Shown here: piece after piece, positions 28,301 through 34,575 of the stretch
Numbering within the stretch: position 1 is the stretch's first letter
How the letters are laid out: every line of letters begins with the position of its first letter
Assembly (NCBI GenBank): GCA_029569475.1
Contig: JAKQSZ010000051.1
Coordinates: forward strand, 1 to 48,527
Origin: Candidatus Eiseniibacteriota bacterium
GTDB lineage: Bacteria; Eisenbacteria; RBG-16-71-46; CAIMUX01
DNA length: 48,527 bases
Reading direction: 5' to 3'
Program-made: the position numbers and the translations under genes
Notes under the pieces: generated by a model
The model's input: only the letters and a program-made list of their open reading frames with translations
Told to the model about the DNA's origin: nothing
Databases searched by the model: none

Positions 28301-28496
28301 GTCCGCCGGCACCGCCCCCGTTTCCCGATGAGACCTTGGGCGCGGCCGCCCCGGCCGTAGGCGGAGCCCACGGCGCCAGGCGCCCCGGTCCGGCCAGGAC
28401 CGCCACGGCGCCGAGAATCGTCCAGGCTGTCCGGGCAATGACGGCGGCACGTCTGCGCCCCGGGCGGATCCCGACCCTCCTGCTCCTGCACTGCAT
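25332..28496 (-). CDS. Large T9SS-type sorted protein of the TonB-receptor cluster
   Basis: ATG 28496 with AGGAGG upstream gives 1054 residues. An N-terminal hydrophobic segment (TAWTILGAVAVLAGPG, ~20-36) acts as a signal. The body has a conserved-looking region with INVNNTEMVVTNHGSIAYD, aromatic-rich strands, PxxD motifs and Asn/Asp-rich loops, but no enzyme motif. Fibronectin-like segments appear near residues 510-650 (FHQGYNVYQGE...). The C-terminus (~100 residues) is a sorting module: VPNPYLNQSAYES, FNLAGELVRTLEKTD, WDLENDYGIPIASGVYIYHVD, ending in a basic tail. It lies between the TonB-dependent receptor and the PorV-like gene, the arrangement expected of an outer-membrane export or nutrient-capture unit. 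Function is unknown. Confidence 0.78.
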   Translation of the reverse strand: MQCRSRRVGIRPGRRRAAVIARTAWTILGAVAVLAGPGRLAPWAPPTAGAAAPKVSSGNGGGAGGPGLTPVPLDIDNDTRINVNNTEMVVTNHGSIAYDLEVGDSGFWFPRGTQRTAIFAAGLWLGAVVHDPVQGRSVRVAVGEYSQEFGPGTMLEDGTPAPPNDPAFRVYKISRGDGPANGDFSEWPFAHGAPADTAAPGYDPADPATWVPQIIGDQTLWSVYNDADPINHTNNAGKTLPLGVEVQQTVFGFDRTEPLGNMIFVKYLFINKGQNTLDSTYVSMWSDPDLGGATDDLVGCDTLLSLGYCYNADHADEDYGENQPAVGFDFFQGPIVPSEGDTAHVSGRAIPGYRNLGMVSFNKYINGTDPKNNIQTYNYMRGLDINGDPVVDPTTGQQTRYQVPGDPVTGTGWLDENENDRRLMLSSGPFTMAPGDTQEVVVGILIAQGVNRLDSVRLLKEYDGQAQEVFDLNFRIPAPPPRPEVHVREYDQAVDLIWSTIALDSCEVSEELNQEFCHQGYNVYQGESVAGPWRKIFTYDVEDTVALIYGNRFNSQSNGIETVVLQRGSNSGLQHRVRIEQDYINGGRLINFRPYYYAVTAYSYDTRNVTPYLIGPNKVGDIAETLENSPSAVEAVPKANPGVLEQEAEHTSGVSDGYVEVAYVDQAAIVDHEYQVVFRPNPNDENGDTPYVWDLVDVTAGGQVLLSGMTDQLEDFEAPVTNGFIVNVVGPPLGVKDYQWGPDPSGRWLTGVNFGLSGFFGGLGIGAEFQGSELAPADYAKDLEIRFSQDPSQWSQVRVYWRLTDPVRYETQEEFGTFPGSAWDVTDPENPRRLNINIVESPTENPAKPGDLMWNPDESDLGGREYFYIMNSDYNGSVDYGGGDIPGANGRNSDVLLAGGLRIRPEHSFLESDGVFSIQLNRINTEADVFAFRTSPLGSTEGTTVGLSVENVRAVPNPYLNQSAYESNQFDRILRFVNLPAADAKVRIFNLAGELVRTLEKTDAQSSYLNWDLENDYGIPIASGVYIYHVDAPGIGTKTAKLVVFIEKERLARY

Positions 28497-28616
28497 CAGA
28501 TTCCTCCTTGTCCCGGCGGACATCCCCGGTGGACGTCCGCGCGCCGAACCCCGGCCTCGTCCGTGCCGTTCCCGCGGGAGCGCGGGCGTCATGGAGAGGC
28601 GAATTCTCCCGCGTCG

Positions 28617-31433
28617 CTAGAAGCTCGACCGCAGTCCCACGCGCACCATGCGCGGAATGTCGAAGTTGTTCGGGTTGCGCTGCTTCAACTCGTACAACCG
28701 GCGCTCGTGCTCCTCCCCGTAGGAGCTCTCGCCCGAGGGCGTCGCCAGGTAGCCGGTCGAAAGCACATCGCCGGTGCTGCCGTAGACGGTGACCGGGTTG
28801 CGCCGATCCAGGAGATTCAGCACCCAGACATAGGCCGTCAGATCCACCCCGCCGAGGGTGAATCCCCGATCGGCCTTGGCATCGATCCGGAAGGTCCAGG
28901 GCGCGTTGCGCGAGTTCAGGGAGCCCGCCAGCTCGGATTGCACCGAGGCCAGCGTGATCTCGTCATAGGGCAGGGTCGGCGTGTAGGGGAAGCCGCTGCC
29001 GATGTTGAACAGCACGTTGACGCCGGTGCGCTCGAGCCATTGCCGTCCGCCCCAGGTCGGCCCGCCGTTCTCCGGCAGCCTCCAGTCCAGGTTGAGGGTC
29101 AGCTTGTGACGCTGGTCGAAATCCAGCGGGGAGGTCAACTTCGGCGGATTGCTCGCCGTCCAGGCGATGTTGCGCTGGGACTGGGAGGCCGACCCGGTTC
29201 CCTTGGCCCAGGAGAGGGTGTAGTAGACGGCCGCCTGGATGTTGTTCGTGCGGCGCAGGTCGAAGCTTACGTCCACCCCCTTGACGGTGCCGTAGTCGGT
29301 GTTGCGGAAGGAGGCATAGGCGTTGGGCGAGGCCGGGATGTTGACGACCTGGACCAGGTTGCGCACGTCCTTGTAGAAGGCTGTGATGTCCAGGCTGGAG
29401 ACGCTGGAGAGCTGCCGGGTCACGCCCAGCTCGTAGGCGGTCGTCTCCTCCGGCTCGAGGTTGGGATTGCCGAACGGGTAGAAGTAGCCTCCCGTCCGGA
29501 CCTTGTAGGAAAGGTAATCGTAGTTGACGTAGAGGTCTTCCAGGTTGGGTTGCTGAAAGAACTTGCCCCAGTTCGCGTGAAAGAGGGCCTGTTCCGCGAT
29601 GGGAAAGCCGATGCCCACGCGAGGGCTGACCTTGTGCTGCCCTTCGGAGTCCTCCAGGTCCTCCGGATCGAGTTGGACGTTGTCCGACCCGAGCGGCCGG
29701 CTGGCGTCCTTGACCCGGTCGGTCCGGGCATCGAGGTAGTCGTAGCGGAGTCCGGCCCGGACGACCACGTCGTCCCGCTCGTACTTGTTCTGCAGATACA
29801 CGCTGGCGTCGATCGGATGCTTCGCGCCGTTGGGGCCGTCGTCGAGATTGCTGCGGCTGTCCTCGGAGTATCCGTAGAAGTCCGCGTCGGTGTAGGCTCC
29901 GAGTTCCTTGTAGACATCCACCGGGAAGAGGTGGTTGTAGCGGCGCAAGGTGTGGCGGCGGTACTCCATGCCGAGCTTGGCCGTGTGGAACCGGGACCAG
30001 TGGTCGGTCACATCGACCCGGCCGCCGATGTAGGACGATTCCCGGTGCAGGAAGTCGTCCCAGACGTGTCCCCCGCGCAAGGAGTCGCCGTAGTAGAAGA
30101 GGGGAAGGTTCGGGTCGTACTGGGGGTTGCCCGGCTCCGGGATCCCGTAGGCCTGCAGGTTCTTGAAGTGCACCCCGTCACCGCGATACCGCTCCGTGTA
30201 GAACCAGTTCCCCGAGACTTCATAGAAGAGGGTCGGGGACAGGGTGTGGGTATAGGTTCCGAAGAAGCTCCGGTTGGTGTCCTCGTATTTCGGCGTGTGG
30301 GAGATGTCGAAGAGATAGGCGTGCCGGTACTCCTGCCAGAGATCGCGGGACCCCATGGCGCCGAGCCGCACCTTCATCTCCGGATGGAACGACCAGGAGA
30401 ATTTGCCCTGCCAGGAGTATCCGTCCAGGGTGTTGTTGGGCAGGCGGCCGTCCTCGTAGAGCTTCTCGTGCTCGTCGGTCAGGTCCAGGTGCTTGATGGG
30501 GCGCGGCGTCCGGTCCCCTTCCCAGCGGCGTTCGCCGGAGGCGAGGAAGGAGAGGCCGGCGACGCCGGGCACCGGACCGCCCAGGGAAAGCGCATAGAGG
30601 TTGTAGTCGTAGGACTCGCCGAAGGCGTTTCCGATCACATTGTCGGTGGCCGCCTCCAGGGTTCCGAAGTACCGGTCGCTTCCCTCCCGCGTGACCACGT
30701 TGACCGCGCCGGACATGATCCTGCCGTACTCCGCGTCGAAGCCTCCGGTCATGACGACCACCTGCTCGATGGCGTTCTGGTTGACGTTGGCGGTCGAGAT
30801 GCCGGTCAGCGGGTCCTGCTGGGAGAAGCCGTCCACGAAGTAGGCGGTCTCGTTCGACCGGCCTCCGCGGATGTAGAGGCGAGGATCGGTCGTCGCCTCC
30901 TCCAACTGCCCCCCGCCGGGCAGCGAGAGCGGGGCGGCCGATGCGACCACGCCGGCCTGCAGACTCGCCGCTTCCTGGTAGCCGCGCACGGGCTGGTTCT
31001 GGAGGTCCTCAGCGTCCAGGAAGCGGGTCGTGCCGGTCTGGTCCCGCTGGATCATCGGCTTCTCGGCGCCGACTTCGATGCCCTCGAGGGTGATGTCCGC
31101 GCCCTTGGTCATCTCGAAATCGACATCGGTGGTGAAGTCGGGCGCGACCCTCACCCCCGTGATCGACAGCTCCGTGAACCCGATGCTGGTGGCGCGCAGG
31201 TTGTAGGTCCCCGCCGGGACATTGATGATGAAGAACCTCCCATCCGAATCGGCGGAGGCGCCCATCCTCGTCCCGACGAGCACAACGTTGGCATTGGGGA
31301 TCGGCTCGCCCGAATCGGCGTCCCGGACCGTCCCCCTGATCTGGCCGACCGTGGCGGCATGCGCCGGCGGCAGCAGGAAAGGCAGACCGAGCAGCAGGAT
31401 CAAGGCGACCAGACGGAGAGTGGCAGGCCGCAT
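28617..31433 (-). CDS. TonB-dependent receptor with carboxypeptidase-regulatory N-domain
   Basis: ATG 31433 gives 938 residues. A signal peptide (LVALILLLGLPFLLPPAHA) precedes a CarboxypepD_reg-like beta-sandwich (GQIRGTVRDADSGEPIPNANVVLVGTRMG, then GRFFIINVPAGTYNLRATSIGF). The plug domain follows (~130-260), containing DPRLYIRGGRSNETAYFVDGF and GGFDAEYGRIMSGAVNVVTREGSD. The rest is a 22-strand barrel ending in VRVGLRSSF. There is no SusD partner, unlike Bacteroidota glycan systems. It is the first gene of the minus-strand cluster with the 1054-residue protein and the PorV-like protein. The ligand is unknown. Confidence 0.9.
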   Translation of the reverse strand: MRPATLRLVALILLLGLPFLLPPAHAATVGQIRGTVRDADSGEPIPNANVVLVGTRMGASADSDGRFFIINVPAGTYNLRATSIGFTELSITGVRVAPDFTTDVDFEMTKGADITLEGIEVGAEKPMIQRDQTGTTRFLDAEDLQNQPVRGYQEAASLQAGVVASAAPLSLPGGGQLEEATTDPRLYIRGGRSNETAYFVDGFSQQDPLTGISTANVNQNAIEQVVVMTGGFDAEYGRIMSGAVNVVTREGSDRYFGTLEAATDNVIGNAFGESYDYNLYALSLGGPVPGVAGLSFLASGERRWEGDRTPRPIKHLDLTDEHEKLYEDGRLPNNTLDGYSWQGKFSWSFHPEMKVRLGAMGSRDLWQEYRHAYLFDISHTPKYEDTNRSFFGTYTHTLSPTLFYEVSGNWFYTERYRGDGVHFKNLQAYGIPEPGNPQYDPNLPLFYYGDSLRGGHVWDDFLHRESSYIGGRVDVTDHWSRFHTAKLGMEYRRHTLRRYNHLFPVDVYKELGAYTDADFYGYSEDSRSNLDDGPNGAKHPIDASVYLQNKYERDDVVVRAGLRYDYLDARTDRVKDASRPLGSDNVQLDPEDLEDSEGQHKVSPRVGIGFPIAEQALFHANWGKFFQQPNLEDLYVNYDYLSYKVRTGGYFYPFGNPNLEPEETTAYELGVTRQLSSVSSLDITAFYKDVRNLVQVVNIPASPNAYASFRNTDYGTVKGVDVSFDLRRTNNIQAAVYYTLSWAKGTGSASQSQRNIAWTASNPPKLTSPLDFDQRHKLTLNLDWRLPENGGPTWGGRQWLERTGVNVLFNIGSGFPYTPTLPYDEITLASVQSELAGSLNSRNAPWTFRIDAKADRGFTLGGVDLTAYVWVLNLLDRRNPVTVYGSTGDVLSTGYLATPSGESSYGEEHERRLYELKQRNPNNFDIPRMVRVGLRSSF

Positions 31434-31846
31434 ACATAACCCCCCTGGAGTGATGGTCCCGGGGCTCGATTTGTCCCCAGGCTCCGTGACTTCCATTTCC
31501 CGGAACCCATCAGGCAGGAGCGGCCATGATCCCTGGCACCGCCTGTTCCTGGGCGGTACACGACAACTTATCTCAGTTAGATCGCCCTCGTTTGCTACTA
31601 TGCAAGACTCAATCTGCTCAGGACAACACAATTTCCGGACTCAACCTCACGGCTTGCTGCTGCAAGATGCAACGTCGCAGTCGCGATTTGCAGAGACACC
31701 CAGCCCCCCGCCTCCGTGGTCGTCCGAGGGCCAGGACCCCGGCATTCATCCCGTTCTCTCGGACTTACGGCCACGGAAGCCATCCAGGAGCGCCGATAGA
31801 AAGGGTGGCATGGGAGGTGTGAAGTCCACGTCCATCCCGGAAGGAT
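31434..31846. other. Divergent promoter region between TonB receptor and pilin operon
   Basis: This 413-bp region separates the two largest gene clusters of the window. Bases ~31555-31680 are distinctly AT-richer than the flanks. On the plus strand TGCTACTAT (31593-31601) is an extended -10 for the pilin operon. On the minus strand TGAGATAAG (31575 down to 31567) could serve the TonB receptor, so the two would be about 20 bp apart, back to back. No clear -35 boxes, and no coding sequence, are seen. Confidence 0.5.
31593..31601 (+). promoter_or_regulatory. Extended -10 promoter element TGCTACTAT
   Basis: TGC-TACTAT in the AT-rich part of the divergent region resembles the elements at 2846, 4905 and 8141. 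It would drive the minor-pilin operon with a leader of about 240 nt. Confidence 0.42.
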
Positions 31847-32344
31847 GTGAGGCGCGTTCCGTCCGGGAGTCGGGGGGTTCCTTTGCCGCCAGAGTCGGAA
31901 ACCAGGAGCCGGCAGGGTTTCACCCTGATCGAGGTCCTTGTCGCCGTGACCATGCTGGCGATCGGCGTGCTCGGTCTGGGACAGGTCTTTGTCGCGGCCA
32001 ACCGTCACGCGGGCTTTGCCCGGGAGGAGACGGTGGCGGTCGCGCTGACCCAGGAGATTCGCGAGAAGATCCTCAGCGAGACCTTTGACGACATCGCCGC
32101 CATTTTCGACGATGTCGACACCCGCTTTCCCGGCTCCATTCCCGATCCCGCGCTGCCCTGGGCCGAGCACCTCGTCACGAATCTCGGCGCCGCCGCCTAT
32201 GGGCTGATCTTCGTGGACCAGCAGGCGGACGACCCGCAGGTCCCCGACGGCATGGTCCGGGTCTCCGTGACCGTCTTCTGGCAGGAAGGCGGCCGCGAGG
32301 TTTCCCTACCGATGCAGTTCTCCATCGCCAAGACGGGCCCCTGA
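31847..32344 (+). CDS. PilV/GspI-like minor pilin
   Basis: The protein has a class III signal, RQG-FTLIEVLVAVTMLAIGVLGLG, with cleavage after Gly and Glu at +5, then a short globular domain (ANRHAGFAREETVAVALTQEIREKILSETFDDI), typical of PilV/GspI. Length is 165 residues if GTG 31847 is used. The ribosome site there is badly spaced; a TTG at 31883 preceded by GGGGGG would shorten the leader to a more usual size, so the start is uncertain. It is the first gene of a five-gene plus-strand operon. Minor pilins prime assembly of type IV pili or the T2SS pseudopilus. Confidence 0.83.
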   Translation: MRRVPSGSRGVPLPPESETRSRQGFTLIEVLVAVTMLAIGVLGLGQVFVAANRHAGFAREETVAVALTQEIREKILSETFDDIAAIFDDVDTRFPGSIPDPALPWAEHLVTNLGAAAYGLIFVDQQADDPQVPDGMVRVSVTVFWQEGGREVSLPMQFSIAKTGP

Positions 32345-32430
32345 CAGGCGCCGCCGCCCGGGCCGCTCGAGGCGGGATCTTCCGGCAGAAGGTCTGCCGG
32401 AGGCCAGAACCAGAATCGCGAGGTGGAGTC

Positions 32431-34044
32431 ATGACCGCCAGGCAATCGCGTTCTCACCGAACCGCGCGCCGGCCGGAGAGCCAGGAGGGCAGCGCCATGC
32501 TCCTGTCGCTGCTCATCCTCGGAGCGCTCTCCATCCTCGCGACCACCGCCATCGTGGTCTCGATGGGCGACCGCAACTTCGCCCGCTACGACCATGACTC
32601 CCTGCAGGCGCTGGCCGCGGCCGAGACCGGCGTGGCCTTCGCCAAGCGCGCCATCGTGGATCGGACCGCGAACATGCTCGACGAGGACAACGACGGCCGG
32701 CCGGACTTTCGCCTCTCCAGCGATCTCCCCGGGGGAGCCAGCTTCGAGGTGGCGGCCGAGGCCTCGGACATCAAGGGGCTGGGCATCACCGCCTATCAGG
32801 CCAACGGGTTCAGGATTCTCTCCGAGGGGGAGTTCAACGGAGCCCGCCGCCGCGTGAAGATGGAGATCGTCCACGACTCGTTCCTGAAGTTCGCGCGGTT
32901 CGTTTCCCAGGCCGATCTGAGCTACTCCTGCGGCGCGGTCATCACGGGCGAGGTCTATACCGGCCAGGACCTGAGCGTGCCCTGCGGCTGCGCCGGCGAT
33001 ACCGACTGCAAGTTCCTCGAAAGCGTCTACGTCGTCGGGGACATTCCCAACGTGGATTGCGCCGAGTTCTTCCGCGGGTACGTCACCGGGGCGGACACCA
33101 TCGACCTCAGCAATTCCTTCGACTGGAGCGAGGTCCGCAACAAGGTCCGGGGACTGGGGGCGGACAACTCCTGCGAGGGACGGGGCAGCGTCGGCATCTA
33201 CATCAGCCTGCCGGGGACCGATCCCCTCGGCCTGCACTCCCAGTCCTCTCCCGATACCGACGTCCTGCTCCTGCACCAGTTCGATTTCGTCAACACCACC
33301 CTGGTGCCCGGAGACACCGTGGTCACCTATCGCGGAGCGGCCGTTCCCAATCCGGTCACCGGCACCACCCTGCGCGCACGGGACTTCAACGGGCTCATCT
33401 ACTTCAACGGTACGGGAAACCTGCGCGGCGCCGCGGACGGGGTTTCCGGACGCTCCCTAACGGTCTATTGCACCAGCACCTGCATCGTGCGCTCCGACAT
33501 CATCTCGGGGCACACCGGTTTCGACCCGGTGACACGCCTGCCTAACGGATCCGGGGATCCCGTGAGCGTGGGGCTGGTGGCGGAAACCTACATCGGCCTG
33601 CACGCCAACACCCCGCGCGTCCTGCGGATCGACGCGGCCTTGCTCTCGCGCACCAGCAACTGGCGCGGGCTCGGCATACGCTCCGACCACCCCGTGGCGG
33701 GTCCCGGGCCCCTCGATCTGGATCTCGACGGCATCTTCGGCGAGACCCCCCACAACGACGACCCGGTGCCCGGCGAGGGCTGGGACGAGCAGACGATCAC
33801 CGAGGACACCTGGGTGCTCAACATCAACGGGCCGATCATCACCCAGACCGGCGGAGACGCCAATCCCTGGAACGACTCCTACGTCCTGTCGCACGCCTCC
33901 GGCCCGACCCGCCGGTACAACTACGACATGGACATCACCACTTCCCCCCCACCCTGCTATCCGGTCCCGCTGAATCTCTGGAAGGACGTGTCCTGGACCG
34001 AGATCTTCGAGACCCGGCAGCCGTTGGCCAGCTACCTGGAATAG
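32431..34044 (+). CDS. PilX/GspK-like minor pilin with large Cys-containing domain
   Basis: The ATG at 32431 has GAGGTGGAG upstream; 537 residues. A short basic leader ends RRPESQEG, and the mature protein starts SAMLLSLLILGALSILATTAIVVS. That is a pilin-like helix without Glu at +5, as in PilX and GspK, the tip subunits. The N-terminal region continues LQALAAAETGVAFAKRAIVDRT, the PilX signature. The rest is a long exported domain with at least six cysteines clustered at ~165-215 (CGAVITG, CGCAGDTDC, VDC), and later Asp-rich loops (DLDLDGIFGE). Size is two to three times a normal PilX. The 86-bp gap before it has no feature; the stop is 9 nt before the next gene. Confidence 0.78.
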   Translation: MTARQSRSHRTARRPESQEGSAMLLSLLILGALSILATTAIVVSMGDRNFARYDHDSLQALAAAETGVAFAKRAIVDRTANMLDEDNDGRPDFRLSSDLPGGASFEVAAEASDIKGLGITAYQANGFRILSEGEFNGARRRVKMEIVHDSFLKFARFVSQADLSYSCGAVITGEVYTGQDLSVPCGCAGDTDCKFLESVYVVGDIPNVDCAEFFRGYVTGADTIDLSNSFDWSEVRNKVRGLGADNSCEGRGSVGIYISLPGTDPLGLHSQSSPDTDVLLLHQFDFVNTTLVPGDTVVTYRGAAVPNPVTGTTLRARDFNGLIYFNGTGNLRGAADGVSGRSLTVYCTSTCIVRSDIISGHTGFDPVTRLPNGSGDPVSVGLVAETYIGLHANTPRVLRIDAALLSRTSNWRGLGIRSDHPVAGPGPLDLDLDGIFGETPHNDDPVPGEGWDEQTITEDTWVLNINGPIITQTGGDANPWNDSYVLSHASGPTRRYNYDMDITTSPPPCYPVPLNLWKDVSWTEIFETRQPLASYLE

Positions 34045-34053
34045 GAGCACGCG

Positions 34054-34560
34054 ATGAAAGGACCCACGCGTTCCACCCGGCGGCAGGCCGGCTTCCAGCT
34101 CATCGAGCTGATGATCTTCCTGACCGTGCTGGGGATCGGCATGGCGGTCGCGGTGCCGAGCTTCACCCGCATCAACTCCCGCCAACGCATCGAGGGCGCG
34201 GCCCAGCAGATGGCGGCGCGGCTGCAAGTCGCCCGCCAGATGGCCGTGTCACGCCGGGTCGAGTACCGCCTGGTCATCGAGGCCGACAACCTGGTCTACC
34301 GCTTCGAGCGACAGGAAGACGACTCCTCCTGGGTGCGGGAGCCGGACAAGGACTACCAGGTCGCCGGAACCGGCGGGATGCTCGTCGCAATCGGCACGGG
34401 GCCGGCCTCGACCATCCACTTCGAACCCCGGGGCACCGTGGCCGCCGAGGACGCCCCGGCGCGCGTGCAGTTCGTCACCCCTTGCGGCTCCGACACCGCC
34501 ACCGTCGTCCTGGTCCGGACGGGACGGACGACCGTGCAATTCAACCGGGTGCAATCCTGA
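34054..34560 (+). CDS. FimT/GspH-like minor pseudopilin
   Basis: The protein has 168 residues. The prepilin motif is RRQAG-FQLIELMIFLTVLGIGMAVAVPSF with Glu at +5. The following helix and GAAQQMAARLQVARQMAVSRRVEYRLVI are characteristic of FimT/GspH. TAGGAG gives a ribosome site 8 nt ahead of ATG 34054. FimT has been linked to DNA uptake by type IV pili, and GspH to pseudopilus assembly; which applies here is not decided by the sequence. Gene order (V/I, X/K, T/H, W/J) supports a full minor-pilin set. Confidence 0.85.
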   Translation: MKGPTRSTRRQAGFQLIELMIFLTVLGIGMAVAVPSFTRINSRQRIEGAAQQMAARLQVARQMAVSRRVEYRLVIEADNLVYRFERQEDDSSWVREPDKDYQVAGTGGMLVAIGTGPASTIHFEPRGTVAAEDAPARVQFVTPCGSDTATVVLVRTGRTTVQFNRVQS

Positions 34561-34575
34561 CAGGAGGGCAGAGCC

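Noticed and set aside
26481..28331. 616-codon plus-strand frame opposite the large sorted protein
   Set aside because: It is Val/Asp/His-rich without any domain; the minus strand has AGGAGG, a signal segment and a sorting module.
28563..31439. 958-codon open frame on the plus strand opposite the TonB receptor
   Set aside because: It is the antisense of a gene with clear signal peptide, plug and barrel. Its product is Val/Gly/Arg-rich without domains, as expected for GC-rich shadow frames.
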